From assembly GCA_021413825.1 (NCBI GenBank), contig JAIOPQ010000012.1, forward strand, positions 1 through 64,000: a DNA stretch of 64,000 bases, read 5' to 3'. The DNA is from Spirochaetia bacterium (GTDB taxonomy: Bacteria; Spirochaetota; Leptospiria; Leptospirales; Leptonemataceae). Below the pieces are notes generated by a model. That model saw only the letters and a list, made by a program, of their open reading frames with translations. It was not told the origin of the DNA and did not search any database. Numbering within the stretch: position 1 is the stretch's first letter; the number at the start of each line of letters is the position of its first letter. Below, one piece after another: positions 26,747-36,678 of this stretch. The translations under genes were made by a program, and so were the position numbers.

Positions 26747-29461
26747 TCAAGATACCGGATCAAACAATTGGACCAAGCGTGAGGCGTTATCGTAGACATC
26801 GGGAAGAAAAGCAAAGTCCAGCAGCCCCGAGGCCAGGAGATACAAATTCAAACGCAAGGTAACAAACAATAGTACATTCAACGCAAGGATAGAATTGAAT
26901 TCAACAGAATCCAGCTCCTGGCCTGTTGCGACCTCAAGAGATTTTCTGTAATCATCGACCATGGTTCGAATCTCGGAATCCGATGCTTGCTTGAGGGTAT
27001 AGAGTAGAAACTCAGCACAGTCATACTGAGGATTCTGAATCTTGCATAATTCCCAATCGTATACGACAAGCTTGCCCTGGCGCAGACATAGGTTTCTTGG
27101 ATTAAAATCGTTGTGTGAAAGTGTCTGATGGTAATTTTTCATGCGGACGAGATTTGCTTCGAATTGATCAAAGAAGCGACGCAACCTACCAAATAGATCT
27201 GGACTAATCAGGTCAGCTCGTCGGTCGTGATTGAACTCAGTTAGCTGCCAGAGCGCCGCCCGGGCCTCAACCAACTCCGGAACCTGAAATCCTGAAACCG
27301 TCTTCAGGTTAAGATTTGCTCCGGCCCAATATCTGCTCTGCAAATGAGTCAATTGTTCGAGTGTCGATGCAATATCCTTAGTATCCCATGAGTGCCCTTC
27401 TGAAACACTGCTATAGTAATCGAGATCAGATAGATCTTCCATTAAGATTGCGTACAATTGCCGCTCTTCATCTGCAATTAGCCCAAGGATTTGCGGAGAA
27501 TACTGGCGCATGATCGGGTCGGTGCTGGCATACACTTCAATTTCACGCAAATGACTTTCTGAGAATCCAAGGACTCCCGCGGACGCTGCCAGTCGATCGG
27601 CCAGCTGCTCCTCCCCCAACAAGCGAATCAATGCTACACCAAACTCGATTATATCCGTATCTACATTCTTGATCTTGAGAACGACGGGCAACTCTCTGGC
27701 CCCATTTTCAGGATCGTTTATGCTCAGGGTATACCTGTAGATACCGGAAACCCCCGAGCGAGTTTTGTCGAATAGTTTTGTTATAATACTTTGATTGGAC
27801 GTTAGCTGGCGAGGTTCGCAGCCAGTGATCTTGCCAGCTTTGCTTCCGATCATCGATTGAAAAAACTTTGCATCGATCTGCGAACGAGAGAATGATTCCG
27901 GCCTATTGCGACCAAGCTTTTCATGTGCTTTAACAAATTCGTTCGTAGTGGTCGCGCTCACTGTGGACAAATCGAGCGCAAGGCAGGTTGCAGCAATAAT
28001 CTCGGCAAACCGAAACGCCTTACCCGATCCAAGGCAACCCAACATATCCAGGCAATCGTGCTGCGCCGGTAGCATTGTGCCGCCACCAACCGTACCAATC
28101 ACCAGGGAGGGAAGGTATGCAGTTGCGACAATCTGACCTTTATAGCCACGGATCTTAATAAATCCGGCGGATGATTCATGCACGCACGCAAGATCCTGTC
28201 CAGTGGCCGCGAAAATCCCCGCAATTACGTTTGAAAAGTTAACGTTAGGGCCGTTGGTCATCCCAATCATCAAACATCCTGATTCCGCAGACGCGATCAC
28301 TCGCAGTAATTTTTCAGAATCGACCCGAAGAATTCGACGGAGAATTTTTTCCGGTAGGGTAACCTCGGCCATTACGCCAATTCCGCGTCCCATGATAAAA
28401 TTCTGGATGTTCGACTTCTTATCGCCGGACATATTCCCTTCAATACTGTAGAATTCATATTGAATGGATCTATCATCTTGAACGGAGCTCTGTATCAATT
28501 CACAACACGCCCATGTGCAAACAGTCGTCATGTTCTGTCCTGCTGCGTCCCCCGTGGAATAATAGAACTGCACATGAACTGAACTACTAAAAATGAAAGT
28601 TTTAACCAGTTGCAATTTTGCTACTGATGACATGGATTGAACTTTTTGTGAGAGTAAATGGAAATGATTGTTAATCCATCGTTCCAGATTAAGTGCGCCA
28701 TCGATTGTCTCGCAGAAAAAAAGCGGTGAGCGCACCATTGTCTGTCGAAACACGCGTGTAATCGCACCGCCAGCCAGACTGATTGCATATGCACCCCGAG
28801 AAATTGAACTTACCAGGGCACCTTCCGAAGTTGCAATTGGAACCGAGATATGGCCTTTTGCATAAGTTCCGTTGATCAAGACAGGGCTCGTCACCCCAAC
28901 AGGTATCTCTACAGAACCTACGTAATTTTCAATGTTTCCCATCAGGGAATACGGATTGAGATTGGAGCGGGGCAGATTCTTTAATGGTGCATGTGTAGCA
29001 TTGCGAATCCAGTTGAGGCGATCCTCTATAGCCGGGCCGGAATAGTGCTCCTTACCGCGGACAAAAGGTAACTTGCGCTCCGTGAACGCACCTGCTTCGA
29101 GTACGCGCGGGCCTTCCGCTACTATAGTAACGATCTGCTGCAAGCGCTCGATTTGACTCTCCGATTCTACTTGAATCCCAATGTGGGTTCGATCCGTCGA
29201 ATAGTCACGTCTGATAGTCGCAAGGCGCATGCTTTCCATCTTGAAAGCATCTTCCGCCTTACCAATATAAATAACGTCAACCGGCATTGAAATGTCTGGT
29301 ATGACGGATCCTTCCAGGACAATTCCAAGGCCTTCCAGGGAAACGTCACTCAGGGCGCCAATGAATGAACGTTGATTTTGAAAGAACAAAATCGAAGGCT
29401 GACGACCCGCATGGAAGTAGGACCGCGGGGTCGCACGCCTCTTACTGGCTTTAGTTGCCAC
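26747..29461 (-). CDS. PilZ - HMG-CoA reductase - aminoglycoside/choline-kinase-like fusion
   Basis: A 904-residue three-part protein. Residues 1-110 form a PilZ domain with both c-di-GMP contacts: RATPR (R9-xxx-R13) and DVSLEG (D39-x-S41-xx-G44). Residues about 140-515 match class I HMG-CoA reductase: ENYVGSVEIPVGV, TSEGALVSS (E213), STGDAAGQNM, GDKKSNIQNF (K348), AATGQDLACV (D423), GTVGGGTMLP and FVKAHEKLGRNRP (H513), so all four catalytic residues are kept. Residues about 545-880 form an APH/choline-kinase fold with SHNDFNPRN (H783, D785, N790) and YDWEL (D802). No frameshift is visible. It may reduce an acyl thioester and phosphorylate a product or sugar, under c-di-GMP control; the true substrate is unknown. 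It lies 14 nt after an MMPL exporter gene. Confidence 0.88.
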   Translation of the reverse strand: MATKASKRRATPRSYFHAGRQPSILFFQNQRSFIGALSDVSLEGLGIVLEGSVIPDISMPVDVIYIGKAEDAFKMESMRLATIRRDYSTDRTHIGIQVESESQIERLQQIVTIVAEGPRVLEAGAFTERKLPFVRGKEHYSGPAIEDRLNWIRNATHAPLKNLPRSNLNPYSLMGNIENYVGSVEIPVGVTSPVLINGTYAKGHISVPIATSEGALVSSISRGAYAISLAGGAITRVFRQTMVRSPLFFCETIDGALNLERWINNHFHLLSQKVQSMSSVAKLQLVKTFIFSSSVHVQFYYSTGDAAGQNMTTVCTWACCELIQSSVQDDRSIQYEFYSIEGNMSGDKKSNIQNFIMGRGIGVMAEVTLPEKILRRILRVDSEKLLRVIASAESGCLMIGMTNGPNVNFSNVIAGIFAATGQDLACVHESSAGFIKIRGYKGQIVATAYLPSLVIGTVGGGTMLPAQHDCLDMLGCLGSGKAFRFAEIIAATCLALDLSTVSATTTNEFVKAHEKLGRNRPESFSRSQIDAKFFQSMIGSKAGKITGCEPRQLTSNQSIITKLFDKTRSGVSGIYRYTLSINDPENGARELPVVLKIKNVDTDIIEFGVALIRLLGEEQLADRLAASAGVLGFSESHLREIEVYASTDPIMRQYSPQILGLIADEERQLYAILMEDLSDLDYYSSVSEGHSWDTKDIASTLEQLTHLQSRYWAGANLNLKTVSGFQVPELVEARAALWQLTEFNHDRRADLISPDLFGRLRRFFDQFEANLVRMKNYHQTLSHNDFNPRNLCLRQGKLVVYDWELCKIQNPQYDCAEFLLYTLKQASDSEIRTMVDDYRKSLEVATGQELDSVEFNSILALNVLLFVTLRLNLYLLASGLLDFAFLPDVYDNASRLVQLFDPVS

Positions 29462-29475
29462 AGGTATATCTCAAA

Positions 29476-32256
29476 CTATGACCGGTCCCAGGGGAACTTG
29501 AACTGCGGATTCATATCAAAATTAGCCCAGCGTAGAACCGCTGGGAGTATTGTTAATGCCGCACAGGTCGACACAGTCATTACTACGGCAATCAGAAGAC
29601 CAAAGTGGAAAATCGGTGTGAAGCTGGAGAACATCAAAACAGAGAATCCGAAGATTAGCGCGATTGAAGTGTAAATAATTGCAATACCAGCAAGGGAATG
29701 CGTGGCTTTGACAGCCTCCGTTGCCGAACCAGTAGACTCGCGCTCACGCTTATATGTGAGAAGATAATGGCACGTATCATCAATGCCGATACCGAGAGCA
29801 ATGGATGTGAGAATAGCTTTTGCAATATCCAGGGGAATTCCGGTAAAACCCATAACTCCAAAAACCACCGTAACTGTAACTGTAATTGGTATGAGACTTA
29901 CGAGTGCGACTTTGATGTTCCGAAACTCATAGAGCACAATGAGACCCAGGAGAAGTGTAGTCAAAACAAGCGTTGCAATCTGCCCCTTGACTACGTAATC
30001 ACCCAGTAGAACAAAGTTAATTGGCTCTCCTACCACAAGAACCTTATATCCATTTGGATTTGGAGCTTCTTTGAAGTAACCTTCAATCTTGTGCCAGGCA
30101 TTCCGACTCATGGCGTTACTCATGGAACGGAATTCGTTTTCTCCGATGCGGACCAGAACATTCACGCGCCGATACTCACGATCCACCATACCCTCAAGAA
30201 CATCGGGTCTGCCGTCGGAGTTTTCATCTTCACCGGAAAATAACTCTACGTAGTCTGCAACTGTTGTGGGATCCTCTGGAACACGATAGAAAGCTGGCTT
30301 CTCGTCGTTGAAGGCTTGATGCATTCGCTTAACGTGTTCAGAGAAACTCATTGTGTGTAAAATATTATCATTGTCCCGGCGATCCTTGTCTTTGGCCCAG
30401 GATCTGAAGTCTTCAATGTACTTTAGAAATGCGGGATCAGTAACCCCGTATGGTTTCCCAGAATCTACTACAACATTGATGACCAGGAATCCATTGAAAA
30501 GCAAGCCTATCTTCTTAACGGCGCGACGAATGTAGTGCCCTTCATCAAAGTAGGATGTGGCCGACGTTTCTGTTGTCATCCTGGAGATACCTACGCCGCT
30601 CATCACCATGACCAGAATCCAGACGAGGACAACCGGCTTAGCGAATGCAGTGGATAGATGAGCCAGGTAATCGATGAAACGACGCAACCAGATATTGGCA
30701 CCCTTGAATCCTTCCACTCGTCTCGTACTACGCTTGCCTTCAGGGAGAAGGGCCAGGACGGCAGGAATTAAAGTACATGCCAGTACTCCCGCTGCAATCA
30801 CTCCAAACGCAGCGCCAAAGCCAAAGTCCCTAAGGCCGTCGACATAGTTAATCAGGAGAGTTGCAAAACCAAGAAAGGTTGTTGAAGCTGCAAGGAAGAC
30901 AGTGCTAGTGATTTCAGATAGAGACTCAATAATCCCGGCCTTCCCCTGGGCCGCTCCACCGCTGGAAAGGTAGTGGTTTAACACATGGATTGCATAAGAG
31001 CTGCCTACCGCTATCATGATTGGCGGCATAATTGAAGTAAAAATATTAAAGCGAACGCCAGCGAAACCCATGAACCCCAGGGTCCAGAGCGTCCCAAGAA
31101 TAATTGTCAAGAACGGCAGTGCCACACCCAGAACGGTGCGAAAGTTGAAATATAGTACAATGATGATGAACAACAAAGCGATTGGCATGTATTTCCGCAG
31201 ATCAGCTCGATTGCTTTCATTCATGATCTTAGTAAAGATAAGGGGACCCATGAGTAGAATCTTCACAGGCTTCACGTCGTGACGGTTAAAAAATTCCCAG
31301 AGGTAATCTGTAATCGGTTCATAATTCTTCTGTGGTTCAAGGAGCAGCACAATTCCAAGTGCTTGTATGTTCTTGTCCTTTCCAAGCGAGTAGACAAGCG
31401 ATTCCATGACGGGGTTTCTTTTTAGTGAGGCAATATAGGCTTTTCTAGCCCGGTCGTCTTTAGGAAGAATGGCTTTGCCATTTCCATCTTCAGGTAAAAT
31501 TCCTTTAAGACCTAACTTCCCATCATTTCCAGAAATCTCTTCTGCCGTAACTGGATCGTACATCAGGCGAATCGCTTCCACGGACTTCATGAGATAAACT
31601 TCTTCCCACGCATCCAGGAAACGCCCAAACTCTTTCTTTTCCAGTTTGCGATTCATGTCGACCGCATCGATTTTCTTCCAGCGGAGAATGGTCTGCAATT
31701 GGGACTGGGCAATAGGATCGAGACTGGCGGACAATTCTGCAAGAGAAAGAGGCTTGTATTCAGAAAGATCGTATTTACGTTTCTGGCGAATAGGCTGGCG
31801 AAAAGAATGTTCCTCCAGACGAACGTTAGGATCCCAGAGCTCATCCGGTCCGATTGGTTTGATGGGTAGAGGTGCAATCTCTTCTTTAGATTCCGTTACT
31901 TTGGCACCACTTAGGTTCAGTATCGTCGTAAGGCGAGAATCCTCGAGTTTGCTGTTAAAATTTCTCAACTCATCAAGTTCATTTGATATTGTTTGAATTT
32001 TTTCAAGAACTGGTAAACTAATGATTTCTCCCGAATCTGCTTCGATAGCTGCAAGCATGAACGATTGATTATCACCAAATTCATACTTTGCTCGCTCTCC
32101 CATTTGATACAATGGATCGCCTTTAGGCATGATGACTCCCGTGCTACTGTCGAAATGCAAGCGCGTTAATCCGAATACTTGAATTGCACTAATGACTGCG
32201 ATGATCACAATCATCCGGATTGGATTATCTACCGAAAATCGAATCAACCGTATCAC
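29476..32256 (-). CDS. MMPL/RND-family lipid exporter
   Basis: A 926-residue inner-membrane protein with two halves of six helices, each preceded by a large periplasmic loop. Sterol-sensing/MMPL patches are seen in MIAVGSSYAIHVLNHYL and ALGIGIDDTCHYLLTYKRE. The GTG at 32256 is chosen because a strong GGAGG (plus-strand CCTCC, 32264-32268) lies just upstream; a frame from 32385 would overlap the divergent promoter region. Such proteins export lipids or hopanoid-like compounds together with LolA-like and outer-membrane partners, both of which are found in the divergent operon here. First gene of the leftward operon. Confidence 0.92.
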   Translation of the reverse strand: MIRLIRFSVDNPIRMIVIIAVISAIQVFGLTRLHFDSSTGVIMPKGDPLYQMGERAKYEFGDNQSFMLAAIEADSGEIISLPVLEKIQTISNELDELRNFNSKLEDSRLTTILNLSGAKVTESKEEIAPLPIKPIGPDELWDPNVRLEEHSFRQPIRQKRKYDLSEYKPLSLAELSASLDPIAQSQLQTILRWKKIDAVDMNRKLEKKEFGRFLDAWEEVYLMKSVEAIRLMYDPVTAEEISGNDGKLGLKGILPEDGNGKAILPKDDRARKAYIASLKRNPVMESLVYSLGKDKNIQALGIVLLLEPQKNYEPITDYLWEFFNRHDVKPVKILLMGPLIFTKIMNESNRADLRKYMPIALLFIIIVLYFNFRTVLGVALPFLTIILGTLWTLGFMGFAGVRFNIFTSIMPPIMIAVGSSYAIHVLNHYLSSGGAAQGKAGIIESLSEITSTVFLAASTTFLGFATLLINYVDGLRDFGFGAAFGVIAAGVLACTLIPAVLALLPEGKRSTRRVEGFKGANIWLRRFIDYLAHLSTAFAKPVVLVWILVMVMSGVGISRMTTETSATSYFDEGHYIRRAVKKIGLLFNGFLVINVVVDSGKPYGVTDPAFLKYIEDFRSWAKDKDRRDNDNILHTMSFSEHVKRMHQAFNDEKPAFYRVPEDPTTVADYVELFSGEDENSDGRPDVLEGMVDREYRRVNVLVRIGENEFRSMSNAMSRNAWHKIEGYFKEAPNPNGYKVLVVGEPINFVLLGDYVVKGQIATLVLTTLLLGLIVLYEFRNIKVALVSLIPITVTVTVVFGVMGFTGIPLDIAKAILTSIALGIGIDDTCHYLLTYKRERESTGSATEAVKATHSLAGIAIIYTSIALIFGFSVLMFSSFTPIFHFGLLIAVVMTVSTCAALTILPAVLRWANFDMNPQFKFPWDRS

Positions 32257-32379
32257 GTTATATCCTCCAGGGAACCCAATCGCTTGCTTCATCTTTCGAT
32301 CGTCAAGTATCAAAGGCATGAGCGGACAAAAAAAACTTCTTTTAGTTGACAAAGACGAAAAAGCAATCGATTCGCAGAA

Positions 32380-33942
32380 ATGCATGGCGAGATCGTCGAG
32401 AAGCTCTCGGGAAATATACTTGATAAACTGATATCAATAGCCTCTACATCCTCAGACCACCCCGCATTGATTGATCCGTACGCCGCCAATGGCTCGAAGT
32501 ATCGTTCGTTTGATGAGCTTTATACTGACGTAGCCATCGTCGCATATCGGATGCGCGAGAAAGGCATCCGTGTGGGCGATAGAGTGCTGATCTTCATTCC
32601 ATATACATATGAATTGTTCGTTGTATTGCTTGCCGTTACATATTCAGGCGCTGTTGCTGTGTTTGCAGATATCGCCGCTCACGGGGATATGATCAACCAG
32701 GTCTGCTTATCTGCGAAGCCGCGCGCATTCATTGGCATCCTTGCGTCGTTCGCGTTGATGAAAAATTCTCAGTTGCGTCGTGTTCCCATAAAGCTCTGGC
32801 ATAAATCACTGCTTTCGGGTAGAAAACCGACTTCGCCCAAGATGGACACGGTGCCTGTGGATTCTGAAAGTTCTGCTCTCTTCACTTTCACGAGCGGAAC
32901 TACAGGAAACCCAAAAGCTGCAGATCGATCGCATGCATTTCTGTGGCGGCAACATAAGGTGCTCGCAGCTCATCAGCATTTTGACAGAGACGAAGTCGAC
33001 TTAACTCTCTGGCCAGTATTCGCTTTGAGCAATCTGGTTCAGGGAGTAACGAGTGTAATCCCACATTTCAATTCTCGCAAACCCGGCTCAGCAAAGCCTG
33101 AGGTAATTCATCGACAGATAGTGGATTCAAAAGTAACTGCAATGACAGGTCCGCCGATTTTCTTTGAGCACCTGGCAGAATACTGGCAAACAAGGACCCC
33201 GCCGGAAACACTCAAGCGCGCCTCCGTAGGTGGAGCACCTGTATTTCCTGCACTTGCGCAGAAGTTGGTTCAAGTCCTCGGTGATCGAAGCCTTGAGGCT
33301 ATTTACGGGTCCACGGAGGCTGAACCCATGACCAGCCTTACTCTCGCTAAGCTCGCTGAGGATGCCACGTTTGGCGGAGTCCCTGTAGGTGAGCCCCTAC
33401 CCGAAACGACTCTGCGGATTATGGCCGAAATCGAGACCGCGAGCAACTCATTGGGTCGCGTGGCGGAGGAAGGGGATTCAGGTGAAATCGTCGTCGCGGG
33501 ACCACATGTTCTGGATAGATATTTTCAATCGGATGAAGACTACAAGCTGACGAAGGTCCATGCGGAAGGGCGGCTCTGGCATCGAACGGGCGACATCGGC
33601 TATCTTAAAGGGGGCAAGGTCACATTACTCGGTCGCCTTGCGTTTGGGATCAAAGCAGGCGAGAAGACGGTCTATTCATTCCCTTTCGAGAAACGAATGA
33701 AGCAGGAGCCAGACGTTATTCGCAGTGCACTGGTCGGATCTAAAGGCAATGCTGCGGGCTTTGTTCAGCTGCGGAAAAAAACCAGGAACCTGCGCGTGGC
33801 AGAGATTGAAGCCATTGCCCGGGACACGCTCGAGAAACTGGACCTTCCCGCAGCGCGAATTATAGCAAATACGGTGGAAATTCCAACCGATAAGCGGCAT
33901 AACTCGCGCATCGAATATGCAACCCTTTTGAGGCAGGTTTGA
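32380..33942 (+). CDS. AMP-forming acyl ligase, OleC/fatty-acyl-AMP-ligase-like
   Basis: A 520-residue ANL-superfamily enzyme. Motifs: P-loop FTFTSGTTGNPKAADRSH, YGSTEAEP and HRTGDIGYLKGGKVTLLGR. The C-terminal part (TDKRHNSRIEY) aligns with the PxDxRHNAKI tail of OleC-like beta-lactone synthetases, but the usual catalytic lysine position is Arg. This may mean adenylation is slower or that another half-reaction is carried out. No carrier protein or OleA/B/D is adjacent. First gene of the rightward operon; the start is an ATG without a strong ribosome-binding site. Confidence 0.85.
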   Translation: MHGEIVEKLSGNILDKLISIASTSSDHPALIDPYAANGSKYRSFDELYTDVAIVAYRMREKGIRVGDRVLIFIPYTYELFVVLLAVTYSGAVAVFADIAAHGDMINQVCLSAKPRAFIGILASFALMKNSQLRRVPIKLWHKSLLSGRKPTSPKMDTVPVDSESSALFTFTSGTTGNPKAADRSHAFLWRQHKVLAAHQHFDRDEVDLTLWPVFALSNLVQGVTSVIPHFNSRKPGSAKPEVIHRQIVDSKVTAMTGPPIFFEHLAEYWQTRTPPETLKRASVGGAPVFPALAQKLVQVLGDRSLEAIYGSTEAEPMTSLTLAKLAEDATFGGVPVGEPLPETTLRIMAEIETASNSLGRVAEEGDSGEIVVAGPHVLDRYFQSDEDYKLTKVHAEGRLWHRTGDIGYLKGGKVTLLGRLAFGIKAGEKTVYSFPFEKRMKQEPDVIRSALVGSKGNAAGFVQLRKKTRNLRVAEIEAIARDTLEKLDLPAARIIANTVEIPTDKRHNSRIEYATLLRQV

Positions 33943-33943
33943 A

Positions 33944-35425
33944 GTGTCCAGGTGGCTGGTATCATTCGCCCTTTTAGCAGTTTTGGCGTTACAGGCTGAG
34001 CCAGAAACCGAAGCCCCCGATTCAGCCCCAGAAGCGGTCCTTGAAATGCAACCGACTTCAGAAGATCCTGGAAGGACTTCTCAAGAAGAACCTAAACCTG
34101 AGGAAACGCCCACGGAAGGAGCGCTTCAGCATGATATATTTGGATTCGTTGAGATGGAATACTTCCGCGAAGCATCGGGCAAACGAAAACGCGCTAAGTA
34201 CGAAACAGTCAAATTTGAAACCAGATTGAATCTCAAGACGGATTTGAAATGGAACGGTGCCGAGTTTCACGGGGAAGGTGATCTATATGTGTATCCTGGC
34301 CCTGAAGATGATATAAAAAATCCACAATCAGATGGAAGACCGGAATTGCGTCAGGCCTATTTTAAAATTGGAGACAAGACGCAACTGCGTGCCGGAATCC
34401 AAGCCTTCCAATGGGGTGTTGCAGATAACTTTAGAGTTACCAACTATCTGGATCAAAACGATCTGCGTGAACTATTCGCAAAAGATCGTGCGGATCGAAC
34501 CCGGGGCGTCCCAGCTTTCAGCTTCAAACAACTAATAGGGGATTTTGCTCTAGATGTTGGTGTTACGCCTCTGCACAGTCCAACGCTATTTCCGCCGAAG
34601 GATTCCTACTGGGAGTTTATTCCCAATAAGGCAAATCTTGTTGTGCTTCAAACTGGCCTCCCCCCTGCTTTCGCTCCTGTATTCTATTTTCGTTCTCCCT
34701 TTAAACTCGCGAAGGATTTCGTTTCAGACGATGGCACCGTTCAACAACAGAACATAGTTGCGGATCCTAAACTTGAGAAATTGCGACTGCCCAGGAAAGG
34801 AAAGAATGCAAGTGGAGCCTTGCGGTTTGGCGGAACCGTCGGAAGGTTCGATGCGCATCTTTATTACTTCAACGGCATAGATAGAAATATTCTACTAAGG
34901 CCTCGGTTTGTATTCACCAAACCGGTTAATGGATTGTATAAGATCGAAAGCATTCAACTGGATCCGGTTCAAGCTAAGGTCGAGAGTGGAGGCGAAGATG
35001 TTGCCTTTACTATGGATTAGTTGAGTTTTCGGGCTGAGGTTTCCTGGACTCCAAAAAAAAATGCCGTAAGCCGCAACTCGCAATTAGATCAGACAAAACT
35101 GATAAAGATACCTCATATAGCCTACTCGCTGGGCTTTGATTATAATGTGAGGGCAGACACTGGCTTCCTTCTGGCCGAATGGTTCATTCTATTTCTGGGA
35201 TATCGCGATTCCTTTCTGGATTCGCGAATCCTTTTTACGATCGGCGCATTCATAAGGACGGTTGGACATGGTGGGACTTTGCAGAACACCGAATTCGGAT
35301 ACGATTTTCAAAACGGCTTGACCGCAATTTGCGGGGCGCAGTTTTTTCTTGGGAAGCGAGATCCGTTGCTTTCTCCATACAGAGACCACGATTACGGTTA
35401 TTTTAGAGTGCGGATGAATTTTTAA
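33944..35425 (+). pseudogene. Outer-membrane beta-barrel (DUF1302-like) gene with an in-frame TAG
   Basis: A signal peptide (MSRWLVSFALLAVLALQA, GTG start) is followed by an acidic Pro/Glu linker and a beta-barrel with LRAGIQAFQWGVADNF, typical of DUF1302-like channel proteins. A single TAG (35018-35020, codon 359) interrupts it: the frame continues directly after it with LSFRAEVSW and ends with the barrel-type C terminus YFRVRMNF. The two parts are in the same frame, with no insertion or deletion, so one base change would restore a 493-residue protein. Either a nonsense mutation, suppression, or a sequencing error. The gene would be the outer-membrane exit of the MMPL pathway. Confidence 0.82.
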
Positions 35426-35435
35426 GGGGCATTTA

Positions 35436-36656
35436 ATGAGTAACGAACCACAATCACAAAACCGGGGCAGCTTGATTCTGTACTACTTGAATGCCTATCT
35501 AACGCTGCTCGCAGCAAACATGTTTCTCTATGGAATAGTTATCTTCACAACGCAGATGACTGGCTCAAGCGGATTCACCGGCATCGTTTTTCTTACAACG
35601 TTTCTGCTGCCGCTGCTATTTAGCATACCCGCCGGAGCTCTCATAGATTCTCGTTCAAGAAAAGTCATTCTATTCATTTCCCAGGTGATTTTCGCGATAT
35701 CAGCCCTTGCACTTTTCCTCTTAGTCCACGGGGAGATTCTAACATCATCCACGCGCTGGCTATTGATTGGAATTGCGCTGGCGAACGGCGCAGGATATAC
35801 TTTAATGATACCGGCGCGACTTGCTATACTTGGAGATCTTACTCCACAAGAAAATGTTGGAAAAGCCACAATCCTCCTGAACGTGCTGGTTATTCTGGGA
35901 TTCAGCAGCGCACCGGTTGTTGCCGGACAAATTCGGCAGAACTTTCCTTTTGACTTTCTCTTTCTAGCGATTGCCGGGATCTTTCTGCTTGCTTTTCTAA
36001 TTCTCTTGCTGGTGCGCACTCATTCGACAATCATACGCACAGGAGCGTCAACACCGACTCTAGTTGCATTGCGTGAATCTTTTGGATACATTGGAAAGAA
36101 CCCCCTCGTAAAGCAATTGCTCATCTTCACTTCAGTCGCACTTTTTATGCTGGGACCAATTCAGGTGATCTTCCCGCGGTTTGCTCAGTCAATTCTAGAA
36201 ATGTCTGAGAGTGGTCGCGGAATTTTTCTAAGCGCACTGGGGATTGGCCTGTTTACTGGCTCAGTCGTTGCAAACATACTGAACAAAGGTAAGAAGCGCG
36301 GCTGGATTATTCTGGCAACCGCTCTAGTTGCTGGTCTTGCAACGGTGGCCTTTGCAAATAGTAGACTTGTGGCACCTGCAATGATTCTGCTTGGAACGGT
36401 GGGGCTATGCGGTGGAGTCGTGAACAGCCTGGTGCCGGCTGCATTGCAGCATCATGTGCCAAACGAACTTCGAGGTCGTGTAATGAGCGTATACAGTCTC
36501 GTTTTCCAGATCACTCCGGCGGTTTCAGGCGCGTTATCCGGCATCCTGGCTGATAAGCTGGGAATCGCGGCTGCGGTCGCCTACAGTGGATTCGCCGTTG
36601 CGGCCCTGGTTCTGCTCGGTGGACTCACTATGCGCTCAATCCGAACATACGATTAA
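35436..36656 (+). CDS. Major facilitator superfamily transporter
   Basis: A 406-residue polytopic protein with 12 predicted helices and a motif A relative in IPAGALIDSRSRKVILF. The overall shape is of the MFS drug/lysolipid type (similar to LplT or enterobactin exporters). It has a good AAGGGG ribosome-binding site 7 nt before the ATG and follows the barrel gene by 10 nt. In this cluster it could flip a precursor or move a small building block across the inner membrane. Confidence 0.88.
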   Translation: MSNEPQSQNRGSLILYYLNAYLTLLAANMFLYGIVIFTTQMTGSSGFTGIVFLTTFLLPLLFSIPAGALIDSRSRKVILFISQVIFAISALALFLLVHGEILTSSTRWLLIGIALANGAGYTLMIPARLAILGDLTPQENVGKATILLNVLVILGFSSAPVVAGQIRQNFPFDFLFLAIAGIFLLAFLILLLVRTHSTIIRTGASTPTLVALRESFGYIGKNPLVKQLLIFTSVALFMLGPIQVIFPRFAQSILEMSESGRGIFLSALGIGLFTGSVVANILNKGKKRGWIILATALVAGLATVAFANSRLVAPAMILLGTVGLCGGVVNSLVPAALQHHVPNELRGRVMSVYSLVFQITPAVSGALSGILADKLGIAAAVAYSGFAVAALVLLGGLTMRSIRTYD

Positions 36657-36678
36657 CAATAGAACAAGGGGGAAGTAA

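Noticed and set aside
32320-32433. Short plus-strand frame beginning MSGQKKLLLVDKDEKAID, like the first strand of a response regulator
   Set aside because: It stops after about 37 codons, lies in the divergent promoter region and the rest shows no receiver pattern. The likeness is probably chance.
35018-35020. Recoding of TAG as pyrrolysine or selenocysteine
   Set aside because: Selenocysteine uses TGA, no pyl genes or stem-loop element are seen, and other genes in the window end in TAG normally (for example the desaturase and ccmE).
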